The position numbers and the translations under genes were made by a program. The notes beneath the pieces are model-generated. The model was not told where the DNA came from, ran no database searches, and was given only the letters and a program-made list of their open reading frames with translations. 64,000 nucleotides of DNA, from assembly GCA_029379385.1 (NCBI GenBank), contig CM055608.1, positions 31,045,048 to 31,109,047 of the forward strand, written 5' to 3'. Source of the stretch: Quillaja saponaria (Eukaryota; Streptophyta; Magnoliopsida; Fabales; Quillajaceae). Of the stretch, positions 1 through 10,103 are shown in pieces (within the stretch, counting starts at the first letter, position 1; each line of letters begins with the position of its first letter).

Positions 1-1605
1 TAGAAAGATATTACTTACCCATATCGGATCATATATACATTTTGGTCTTCCAAAAAATTATATATGTTTCTAATTTCATTCTCCTTATTTTGATGGGAAA
101 TTCATATTTTCTAATTAGGTCCTTAATCAATCAATGCATGTTAAACTAAGATGAAGATCATCATGATGATCTTTTTAGAGAGAATGAAGAAAAGTAACGT
201 CAATGCATGTGAGTAAAAATTGAATGAATATTGACCCAATCAGTAATTTTTTTATTTTTTATTTTTTTTACAATCTCAAATTTGTGACCATAATCATTTC
301 TTCCTCAAAAAATATATCTCTCTCATAACGTATAATGTGGGTGAGTTCAAACTTTTGTCAGATCATATCATTTATGTAAGTTTTTAAGTCAAGTCATCTA
401 ATTTCATTAGACTCATTCTCAATTCAAAGAATTTAACTCGATTAAGATTTCGATTAAAAAACTGAATCTTAAATGATCTAATTTTAAAATTTGAAATTCT
501 GAAAGAGCCACTTAAACGACAAACAAAGATGAAACTGAATTTAATTAATGTCTAAATTGATAGTAAAGCCTCAAAATTAATAATTTTTTTTTTATGGAAA
601 GTTATTATACATTTGTCAAATTTGTGGCAAAATTTTAAAAATGACCCACTAAACTTAAGAAAAATATTATACTTGATCCATTAATTTTTATAAAATAAGT
701 TAAACTAATTAAATAATAATTTATTTTACTATAGATAAATCATAATATGCATAAGATTGAAATACTACTTAGTTTGAATTAAAAAAAAATATAAAATTTT
801 ATTTCATTTTATTATTTCATAGTACAATTACATTTTGTACACTAACCAATTGCATGTGCTTATGAATAAAAAAATAAAAAAAAAACTCAAGAACGTAGCT
901 CAAGTAGTTAATACTTGTCTCCTATCCTCTAGTGCTAGGTTCAAGCACTCCCAATATACCAAAAAAAAATTATATTAAAAAAATAATAATATAATTTTAT
1001 TTCATTTTTTATTTCATAGTACAATTACATTTTGTAAGTTCTTAGTCATTTGTATACACTAACCAAATGCATGTGCTTATGAATAAATTTTAAAAAAAAA
1101 ACTCGAGAACGTAGCTCAAGTAGTTAGTACTTGTCTTCTATTTTCTAGTGCCAGGTTCAAGCACTCCCAATATACTAAAAAAAATTATATTAAAAAAATA
1201 ATTAAAAAATAATAATAAATATGTACTCTTTTCTCTACAAAGAAAATTTAATACATTTTATTTTTTATTTACATTCATACTAAATAAAATATTGGTGACA
1301 ATAATTCAAAAAATAAAATTTAATTTAAAATATGAAAAAAAATAAAATTTAATTTTTAGTTATTTTATATTATCAAATATTAGATTTAGAATGTATTGAA
1401 TTCTTGTTTAGTTTTTGTATCCAAACAAACAAAGAAAATTGAAATTAATAGATTTCCAATGATGATACTGCTGTATTATAAATTAATGAATTTGAAATGA
1501 ATGAATATCAAATTTTTGGATTTCAAAATCCTTATCCAAAACAAAGCTAAAAGCTAATATATAGTCTAATTTATTTTCTAATGAGCATAACATAGCACAA
1601 TCATT
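1..1605. other. AT-rich intergenic DNA left of the pectinesterase
   Basis: No coding potential was recognised on either strand. The stretch is AT-rich and contains one tandemly duplicated, tRNA-like repeat, listed separately. It is also the 3' flank of the pectinesterase gene, which reads leftwards. Confidence 0.6.
783..1198 (+). repeat. Two tandem copies of a ~216-bp SINE-like unit
   Basis: Two successive units about 216 bases apart share an AT-rich segment, the words gcatgtgcttatgaataaa and gaacgtagctcaagtagtta, and the word aggttcaagcactcccaata. The tagctcaagtag word fits a tRNA-type A box. The ggttcaagcac word about 35 bases later resembles a B box. Each unit is followed by an A-rich tail. 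This is the organisation of a tRNA-derived SINE head. The units differ at several bases, so the duplication is not recent. The family is not identified. Confidence 0.5.
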
Positions 1606-3105
1606 TCATATGGTGGGATCAAATGGTAGTTTGGCAAGCCATCCTTCTTTGTCAATATAAGAGATATTGGAGAATTCCTTGAGCTCATCTGCATTCAGAT
1701 GCTTGAGCCAAGGCACTCTCTTGGATTTGTCAGCTCCTGCTCCTCTGCAACCCTCCTCCGCATAAAAAAGGTTTCCCCTACAAAATTCGTGTAAAACCAT
1801 ATATAGAAATGATGTCAGTAATTAATACCATGGCCAACAAAACAATTAAGAATATTATACATGTCATGTGAGTTATAATAAACAAAATTGAACTAAAACT
1901 TTACTTACACATCATCAACATTCCAAGCATTCCAACCTTCTGACTTCACCACAGCCAGATAATTCTGAATCAACAAAAATTACTCTGGCATAAGGTCTAT
2001 AAGCCCTCCCAAGATAAACATTACCTTTACCAGTTACAGTACAATTTTTGAACACATATCCACTGGTATCATCGGGTGATTCCCTAGCATGTGCTGTTAT
2101 AGATCCACCATCGCGTGTCGAACCAGATTTTCCAAGTGAATATTCAATCACAGTTTTCTAATTAGGTTAAAAGAAGATAATTAATCTCTCGGGAATTATA
2201 AATAAGTTAAATGACATAAAGTACATACGTAATTTATATTTACCTCATATATAGACTGGCCTCTGCCATATATGAAATCAAATGCACCTTGAATATGACA
2301 TTTATGGAAATAATGATGTCCATCATCATCCAATAGGGTGTCTTGTACCCCTAGAAAGGCACACTGATAGAAAGCGGCTTTATCACCTCGTACGGCAGCA
2401 GCCAATGCCGGTGTGATGTTATACGAATTTAAAACTGGACGGCTAAATGTATTCTGTAAATGTTAAACATTTTGAACAATTAAATGGTTGAAATATTTAC
2501 AGTTAATTAACCGAACAACATTAACATAATATTCCTGTTATTGTTGTATATAAAATCGTTTACCTTGAAAGTAATGTCTTTAGCAACAAAATTGTCTGCT
2601 GATGAAGTGAAAGTAGCACTTTCATCTGTATTTTCATGGTTATCCCATTCGATACTCGTATTATTTAAACCTGCTCCTTCGAGAAAAATGCACGTTTTGT
2701 CTCTAGAAATTTGAACTGTTTCTCTGCATTAATTATACGCAACAATTTATATATATTCACATAGAATCATGTATCTTACATAGTAATCAATCAAACACTA
2801 ATTCAGAAAACTGAAAGTGTAAATTATAGTATAAAACTATAAATAGCTGAATTAGAATTCTGGGATGCATGATTCAGAGGATTCATTAATTACTTGTAAA
2901 TTCCAGCAGAAATTTGGATATGAACCCATTGAGAGTTTTTGTCAGGGACAGAATCAATAGCACTTAGTATTGTTTTGAAATCTCCTTGGCCTGACTGATC
3001 AACCTTAATGGTTTTAGGTGGAAGGCTACAATCTTGAGCTTTACACACACTAGAACCGAGAATTGACAGAACAAAAATGAACGAAAAGAGATGAGTGCTC
3101 TGCAT
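1606..3105 (-). CDS. Pectinesterase (pectin methylesterase), frameshifted in exon 4
   Basis: Secreted carbohydrate esterase family 8 enzyme that would remove methyl esters from cell-wall homogalacturonan. Five exons on the minus strand join with GT-AG introns: 3105-2894, 2723-2564, 2453-2244, 2157-1909 and 1777-1606, about 333 residues. The ATG at 3105 starts a signal peptide ending near CKAQD. QDTL (Asp162) and the GAFDFIYG segment (Asp183) supply the two catalytic aspartates; [12 protein letters not shown] carries the substrate arginine, but the usual Trp two residues later is Tyr. The Gln expected in the QAVA-type motif is Pro139 here. In exon 4, around 1955-1956, there is one extra base: the frame reads [13 protein letters not shown] and stops, while the +1 frame restores [16 protein letters not shown] and joins cleanly to exon 5. 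The copy is therefore a recent pseudogene or carries a sequencing error. No inhibitor pro-domain is present. Confidence 0.85.
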
Positions 3106-3275
3106 CCTCCTCTCACTCTCTCTCTCTAGTTATATATCAATGTTAGTTCCACACTCAAAAGTTTTCAACAAAGAAATTAAGCAAGGAATTATGAAAGTAC
3201 AGATTCTTAGAGATGTTAGATTTATACTAGAGATTAATTAAAGACGATTATGTAGGTTGATAGATACATACACTT

Positions 3276-3283
3276 ATTTATAA
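3276..3283 (-). promoter_or_regulatory. Probable TATA box of the pectinesterase
   Basis: The minus strand reads tataaata about 170 bases upstream of the ATG at 3105. It is the best TATA-like word there, followed by a CT-rich leader. No other promoter element was recognised. Confidence 0.35.
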
Positions 3284-4180
3284 AATCTTTTTGAGGTGCA
3301 ATATACATGAATATTTTCCATATAACACTGAATTTGGTCACGGGGACAAAGCATAAACGGAAACGTAACCTCAATTTGCTAGCATTTGATTCCTTTGATC
3401 ACCATATTAGCCAAAACATGAAGGATTGCTTTCTGCTTTAGTTTTAGATTTTGATGGATACAGACTGGTTGTTAAAGGAATAAATTTTGATTTTGATCAA
3501 TATTAGCTATATTTAATCATGGATTGGATATTATTAGCAATGTGGCAAAAACAGAAAATGAAAATTACTGTCCACATGCAGAGCTTTATGGATTGAAGGA
3601 ATTAAGTAACACAAATATTTATTTCCAAGTTAAAATACATTTTCTATCTCTTGATTTAGAGTTTATATGCATCCCAATTCTTCAAGATTCTATCACATGC
3701 CTTTCAGAAATCAAATCTTAGTTCTATAACTCACAATCTTCTTCAGGATTGATATATCTGGGGTTCAACCCCATTTTGTAGCGAAAAAGACAATTAGAAA
3801 ATTTAATTTAGATTAGTTAAATATGAAATCTCATTCAAGTAACATCAAATAAACACGTACTGGCAACTTTATGTTTTTCAAGAACAAGAGCTAAATGACG
3901 CCATTTCCCCTTCAACTTTCTTAATTATACGATAAACTAAATCGCAATTTAGCCAAAATCTTAACCATAATTACAAAAATATCCATATAAGTTTGAAACA
4001 GAGAAAGTGATAGTAGAGCGATGCGTCATATGTTACTAGAGGTATATTCTCGGAAAAGGTAGTAGAGGATTCACGCTGGATACAATAGAAATTTGAATTA
4101 GGCCCATCCATTAAAATCGAACAGCCATATTATAGTCCAACAAGTAAAATCCCCAGAATTACTTTGCCTCCCAATTTTAT

Positions 4181-4373
4181 GACTCTACTATGAGTAAAAC
4201 TTATCCCCTTGTCGAAATTCACAACAGTTAAGATTAGCTTCACAAGAGAACAATTGCGGTAGGACACTTCACTGAAACCATGAACATTCCTCTAATGTAC
4301 GACTCTACCTATGAGTAAAACTTGTCCCCTTGACAAAGGAATATATTGGGTAGGACACTCCACCAAAACCATA
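4181..4373 (+). repeat. Imperfect ~120-bp tandem duplication before the E2-like gene
   Basis: The word gactctac(c)tatgagtaaaac starts at 4181 and again at 4301. Both copies continue with cttgtcccctt-like sequence and later ggtaggacac. The second copy has lost about 50 internal bases. It lies directly upstream of the ATG at 4420 and probably forms part of its leader or promoter. Confidence 0.6.
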
Positions 4374-4419
4374 AATCACTGTATAATTCGCTCCACAAGG
4401 CCATAACCCAGAAATCCCT

Positions 4420-5385
4420 ATGGCTTTTAAAAGTTTCATTACTTATGAGAGAATTCAATCACAAAATCCAGATACTGAAGAAGAACTGGCGCATGATCAA
4501 TTTGAAACAAGGAAACTATATGGAGAGATTGAAGAAATAAAAGATCCAAGTGAGGCAAGGTTCAAACAGTTTAAGAACTTCGATATGCTTAAATCTCCTC
4601 CTCCTAATCATTGGTTTGCTGACAGAAGACCCACCAAACCAGAGATCAAAAGAGAATGGGAGATACTGAAACTATTTCTTCCTAATTCAATATATGTTAG
4701 ATGTTACGAGTCCAGACCTGATCTCATGAGAGCAATGATAGTAGGTTCAGAAAATACTCCTTATTATCGTGGTTTGTTCATCTTTGACATACAACTGCCT
4801 AGCAATCATCCCTTTCAGCCTCCAGAGATCTTCTACCACTCGTATGGCCTTGATGTCAATCCAAACCTGAATCGAAGCGGTAAAGTTAACCTCCACCCAT
4901 TGAAAAGGGGTAACAGGTGCTGGTTTGGTTATTCGAATTCGAAGCAATTCACTATATTAGGGGTACTTCGTTCCATTGGATCTCTGGTTTTGAATGACAA
5001 TCCCTATCTCCAAGAGATTCACCATTTGCATATTACAATTAACAAAAATAATGATAACAACAACAAGAACGCTTTCATGAGGACTTGTGAGGTGATGCTT
5101 CGCATACTAAAGTCTCCGCCAAGGGATTTTGAAGATTTTGTGATAGGATACTTTCAAACACATGCTCACTATATACTACTGAATTACAAAACCTGGATGG
5201 ATACTGAAGAAGCAATGGAGAGTTTGTTCTTCAAACTTGTGAGAGCTTTTGAAAAAAATGGAACCTACTGTCAACATCACTACAATCAGGATTCTTACTA
5301 CCTGGCACTCCAAGAGGAAAAAAGTAGAGAAAGCTCTTGCTTTACATCAAAAGTACTAAATACAGTGAGAACACTATACAAGTAA
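4420..5385 (+). CDS. E2 ubiquitin-conjugating-like protein (PHO2/UBE2O type) lacking the catalytic Cys
   Basis: Intronless reading frame of 321 residues with the fold of the large plant E2s (UBC23/24/25, relatives of animal UBE2O). The UBC core runs from about residue 75 to 215: REWEILK, then VRCYESRPDLMRAMIVG, then TPYYRGLFIFDIQLPS, PPEIFYHSYGLDVNPNL and SIGSLVLNDNPYLQE. All are typical of the family. In active members the segment after NPNL reads xCGKVCLSLL, with the second Cys carrying ubiquitin. Here it reads RSGKVNLHPL, so Asn157 (codon 4888-4890) replaces the catalytic Cys; Cys167 lies nearby but in a non-homologous position. The protein is thus predicted to be a non-catalytic E2 variant or a decaying copy kept open by chance. 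It is much shorter than PHO2, lacking the long N-terminal region. Family PHO2-type genes normally have introns, so the single exon hints at a retrocopy. Confidence 0.8.
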   Translation: MAFKSFITYERIQSQNPDTEEELAHDQFETRKLYGEIEEIKDPSEARFKQFKNFDMLKSPPPNHWFADRRPTKPEIKREWEILKLFLPNSIYVRCYESRPDLMRAMIVGSENTPYYRGLFIFDIQLPSNHPFQPPEIFYHSYGLDVNPNLNRSGKVNLHPLKRGNRCWFGYSNSKQFTILGVLRSIGSLVLNDNPYLQEIHHLHITINKNNDNNNKNAFMRTCEVMLRILKSPPRDFEDFVIGYFQTHAHYILLNYKTWMDTEEAMESLFFKLVRAFEKNGTYCQHHYNQDSYYLALQEEKSRESSCFTSKVLNTVRTLYK

Positions 5386-6269
5386 TGAGATTAGGAGCTA
5401 TTTCTGTATCATCTCGTTTTTTACGTGTCCCGTGTGTCTTTTATATAACAGATTCTTTTATGATTTTGAAATTTTACATTACTCTAGCAGAAGCCAGAAT
5501 CACATGTCATTTGACATGTCTTCTTGGCAAAAAGGAAAGTCCAAAACAAATGCTTGATTTCTTCTGATTCTTAGCAACTAATGGGCACCCAAAACAAGGA
5601 CCTTGACAGTGGCATTTCAGAACAGCCTAGCTTCTCATATATATACATACTATATATATTCAAACACAAATTTATTTATTAAAAAAAAAAAAAAAAAAAA
5701 ACAAATGAATTTGATCAATGTTCAGAAACCAAATGCAATTGCTTTACAACAAACTAGTGCGCTTAAAAATTCAAACAATAATTTAATTGTGATATTAAAC
5801 AAGTAGAATATGATAATTGTAAAAAAGTTCGAACCGAAACAGATCGAGCTTTTAACTTTGCGTCTGCTACTCCACCATCTTCCTCAAATCCACTCTCATT
5901 TTCTGGAAGAACTGCTCATTATAGCCGTAAATAGAGAAAACTTCAACTGAGATTCCGCATAATAATGTAACAATTATTCTAAGGCTGTTTCTCGGGAAAA
6001 TCCTGGAAACAAAATGAAAAGGCAGATGACAAGTTTGTGCGTGAATCCAAAATCTAAACCGATTATTCAGCTTCAAAATTGAAATGAATCAAAGATTGGC
6101 TTATTATTACTCTGATTAGCTTCACGCGCAAACCTGAGATTCACCACTTCTTGTTGCTCATTTCTCAACTCCCAACTCCAAGAAATAAATCATAATGTTA
6201 AAATAGGAAAAGAACTAGCACCTTTTTTTTTGGTAAGAAGAAAGGAAAAGAAACAACAAAATACGAAGA

Positions 6270-6620
6270 GACCAATTACCCTAATTATCTTAAAATCTAT
6301 ATTTAATAAAGCACCTAATTATTATAAAATTCATAATTACCGTAAATATACCAATTACATTAATTATCATTATTATCTTAAAATTTAATTTTAATAAAAC
6401 CCTTAATTATTATAAAATTGGTAATTACTTAAGATACTAATTACATTAATTATTGTACTCATATTAATTATCACTACTATTTTAAAAATTATATTTTCTA
6501 TAATTACAGTAATTAATTTAAAATTTATATTTTAATAGAACATCTAATTATTATAATTTAAAATTACTCTTAAGATACTAACATTAATTATCATTATAAT
6601 CTTAAAATTTATATTTTCAA
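6270..6620 (+). repeat. Degenerate AT-rich tandem repeat
   Basis: Units of roughly 85-110 bases repeat the order: (a)ccaattac(c/a)ttaattat, then cttaaaattta(t)attttaataaa, then ctaattattataaaat, then taattac. Three to four diverged copies are visible. It ends abruptly at a GC-richer patch. It may be part of a decayed transposon or a simple minisatellite. Confidence 0.55.
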
Positions 6621-8774
6621 GGGGTCAAGCGACAAGGACAAACTTTGCATGGGATGGGCGTCAAAGGCAAGAAACCGGACGGGTAGTCGAGAAGAGCCTC
6701 TGGACCGTTTCTCAAACGCGCGTCTATAGACGCGAGTCGTGATAATTTAAATTGGTCAATGTGTGACCCAGACAGTCAACTCATTCAAGATGTGCATCTG
6801 CATCCTGTGAGGAGTTCCCAAATGGCCATATCGACCTAAACCAACTCTTCTAAAGTTAATATTAAATGCGTCTAAGTTTTTTAAAATTTGAGACCAATTC
6901 GTTTATGGTCTATTTGGATGGAGGGACATGAAAATTGAGAAAAGGAGAATGAAAGATTATGTACTTTTTTTACTTGTTTAAGGGAGAGAAAATGAAAGAA
7001 TAAATGTATCTCAAATTTTAATTTTTAATTCCTTCAAATCAGTAGAATTTGGAAGAAAATGATAAGTACTTCATAATTTTTTTACTGCAATATTAAATAT
7101 ATCATTATTCTTTATATTGAATATTTACTAATACCTAATTAAAACTTTTTAAAAATAAAATTATAAAAATATGTATATAATTTTATCTTCTATTCTCATT
7201 TCTATCCCTTCATTTTTTTAAATTCTCAAATGAGAGAAATGCTAAGTTTTATTTTTCTTTTACTCTCATTCTCCCATCTCCCATCTCCCATCTCCCATCT
7301 ACTTATTTTCCTCTCTTTTTTCTCTCAAATAGGCTCTTAGCCTAAGCGACCAAATTCAAAGTAAAATAAAAGTTGGACTTGTTTATTGCTGATTTGCATC
7401 TCTAACAATTGATAGCGATTTTGGCAGGCCTGCCCAGAAAAGAAAAAAAGTTATTTAGAAAATTTGCTCGTTTAGGTTTATTTAAGATTGGGCCAGCCCA
7501 AGGTTCCAACTGAACTCAAGCAGCAATTATGGGCTTTTCTCTAGCAATCGTAAGAAGCATGAAAGAGTCTTAAAGCTCAACCAATAGCCATTAAATCAGA
7601 CAAGCTAGAAATGACATTCTACACCCACATGGTAAAACACAATTATTTTGTTGAAAATAATGTCAAAACACTTGTATAACTTTTAATAGGATTGATATGA
7701 TAGTTATAATTCATAGGATATTACTATAAAAAACATGATGATGACATGTAAATATAACCAAAAAAAAAAGAAATTATATCTTCATGTGACCACGTCAACA
7801 TGCACATGAACATTAGGATACCTAAAATTGGCTTTTAGCTGCCACGTTGGTTGCCATCATGGCCCATCTGACCCTTCTGCTTCTAAATTAGATTAATCCA
7901 CATGAAAAGGGACCTAATAGACTAACTAAACAAGCAAGTAGATGCTTCTAATTCTAAGCACATGGAGAACATGACCCACTGCTTCAATATTTCCTAGAAA
8001 TTAGCAAGTTTGTGTTGGGCGTGAACGACTATAGTGGGCCACTAGTCCCACAAACTACTAATTGGGGCTCCATATCTTCATTATCTACCCATGACATGTA
8101 GATATGGCCCATTAGGCCCCATGCAAGTTAGGGTGAAATAAATATAAAAATTCAAGATTGTAGTGACTCCCATGTTCACCAAATTAACAAAATACCTACA
8201 GCACTGAAAAACATTTTGGATTATCAATTTTTCTTTCAATGGGAAATTTAATAGAATATAAACAATTAGAAATATTTAATGATAAGAAAACAAAGGGTGA
8301 TAAAAATATAGGGATCACCATCATTGGGTCAAATCATTTTTAGATAGATAATAAACAAAATATTATATACAAAATTTTTAAAAAATACAAAATATTTTTA
8401 GTTCAGATAGAACTATAGTCAATTCAAATAAATTTTAACAAATTTAAATCGAGTTATAACTCGTGACAAGATTTGATTTCATAGTTGAATTAGGACTCGT
8501 TCCGGTTCCAGTCTACTGCTATGTCTAGACATAGAAGAAGACATATCCTAGCTACAGCAATACCTACATCTTCATTTTATCGAACACAAATATTGAAGAA
8601 TACTTATTGAAAACCCTTGGGTTTATTCTTAGTAGTCTTTGATATACACTGGCCAGGGATACATGATTTTGTGTTTGATTACTCTTATACTTGACACTCA
8701 CTACACTACATGTGCATGCATGTTCTTCATCAATTCATCCTCATGAAAAAGATTGTATGCGCAGTAGTATCGGT

Positions 8775-8804
8775 GACAAAGATGCATGCATCAGCATCTT
8801 TGTC
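8775..8804. other. Perfect 11-bp stem with 8-base loop
   Basis: gacaaagatgc pairs exactly with gcatctttgtc across the loop atgcatca. The stem is too short for a typical plant microRNA precursor and pairing does not extend beyond it. Function unknown. Confidence 0.4.
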
Positions 8805-9698
8805 TGAAAAGATTGTCTGAGTGAGTCCCGTCGGCGTACCATGAACTAGAACCAGACACGTTAGAAGATGAACCTTTAATTCTCTTTCTTTTTCTAAACA
8901 ACATAATATGCAATTAATCATCAGTTTGAAGCTAGGAAAATGTGCCCATTATATATATATATTGTACGGTTCATGCATGAATGTCAGAAGAAAATCTACC
9001 TTATCCCAACATTAGGATCTAACTTGTCCGAACAAGCATTGACAATTGTAACAATGTGCAGGTACTTTAATTGATTTTCTTATAATTGTAGGTTTTATAA
9101 CTAGGTTTCCTGTTAAGAAACATGGGCCGATTCCAACAAGAACCCTAGCTATATAGCTAGAAAAATTTATTTATTTACATATTTGTGGTAATGCCATGTT
9201 TAATTGAGCTGGAATGATTAATAGACACATTCATGTATTCAATTCATTGAATTTAGTGAGAAAGTTGGGGGAAAGGAATAATCCAGGGTGTTTCTATAAG
9301 ATAGATGGGTATGTGTGTGTGTGTTTGTGATGAATATAGGGTTTGGTGGCTTAGAAGGGGTTGGCTTTGTGTGCATGCTGTGTGAAGAAGAATCATGTGG
9401 AAGCATGTGCTTTGAGTTGGAGAACATGCCCAAAGCAACAAGCAACACAACCTTCATGTACACTTGGCTCATTCTTATTCATTAATTATCCCATTTTCTT
9501 GGCTGCCTTCTATGAAATTATACTGAGGTCCCCACCCTTTTGCAGCCTTTAAAATAATTAGTATTATCCTTAATGGCTACCAACTCAAATCCTAAATACC
9601 ATATAAATTCACTCATTGTGTCATTGTTGCCATAGACATTGTGTTGGTTAAACCAAATTCTCAAAGCTGGTGTTTGATTGAATTGTCTTTGAAAAATC

Positions 9699-10103
9699 AT
9701 GGGAATTTCACCACAATCCCTCTTTGTTTCCCTTGATTTGAAACATCCTCTTCTCCAAAGAAGTAGTGAAGAAAGTAAAAGTTCATATGTGTCTTCAAGG
9801 AGAAAATTAGTTTTGGCAGCCAGAACCATGAGAAGAAGGCAAGCTAGGATCAAGAGGGGGCCAGTAGGGATTTTAATGAAGAGGAGGAGGGCATGTCTAG
9901 AAGGTTCTAGAAGACGCGGCAGAACCACCAACGGAATCAAGAGAAGGGTAAGAACTTTAAAGAAGCTTATACCGACCAGTGATGATTCTATGGGGTTAGA
10001 TGGACTCTTCAGAGAAACAGCTGATTACATATTGTCTTTACAAATGAGAGTGAGAATGATGCAAGTTATGGTTAAGGTATTGTCAGGTTCTGATGATGAA
10101 TAG
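9699..10103 (+). CDS. UPB1: Atypical bHLH transcription factor, UPBEAT1-like
   Basis: Single-exon gene of 134 residues. The C-terminal half matches the short non-canonical bHLH family of UPBEAT1: RRRGRTTNGIKRRVRTLKKL forms helix 1, a loop with IPTSDDS follows, then GLDGLFRETADYILSLQMRV forms helix 2 and ends in MMQVMVKVLSG. The basic region lacks the His-Glu-Arg set needed for E-box binding, as in the family. In Arabidopsis UPB1 represses peroxidase genes and sets the root transition between division and elongation; that role is inferred here from similarity. The basic stretch around residues 45-80 (many Arg and Lys) is a likely nuclear signal. The next gene downstream is a WRKY23-like gene, the same pair that is adjacent in Arabidopsis, which supports orthology. 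The longer N-terminus (about 35 residues more than the Arabidopsis protein) rests on the first ATG. Confidence 0.88.
   Translation: MGISPQSLFVSLDLKHPLLQRSSEESKSSYVSSRRKLVLAARTMRRRQARIKRGPVGILMKRRRACLEGSRRRGRTTNGIKRRVRTLKKLIPTSDDSMGLDGLFRETADYILSLQMRVRMMQVMVKVLSGSDDE

Larger units (their letters stand above)
3106..4419. other. Intergenic DNA between pectinesterase and E2-like gene
   Basis: It holds the leader and promoter of the pectinesterase on the left and the 5' flank of the E2-like gene on the right. No further gene was recognised. A short tandem duplication near 4181-4373 is listed separately. Confidence 0.5.
5386..9698. other. Long intergenic region, no gene recognised
   Basis: No conserved protein was seen. 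Contents are an A-run at 5681-5701, a degenerate AT-rich tandem repeat at 6270-6620, a small GC-richer patch with a palindrome (6619-6780), a ctcccat heptamer repeated four times at 7271-7298, and a perfect 11-bp hairpin at 8775-8804. The right end carries a TATA-like word (atataaattc, 9601) about 95 bases before the UPB1-like start. Confidence 0.5.

Noticed and set aside
8730..8921. Small minus-strand open frame, possible signalling peptide
   Set aside because: No known peptide motif (CLE, IDA, CEP) and no signal peptide; it contains the hairpin sequence and AT-rich flanks.
9239..9940. Minus-strand open frames over the UPB1-like gene and its promoter
   Set aside because: They are antisense to or directly upstream of a clear bHLH gene and match no family.
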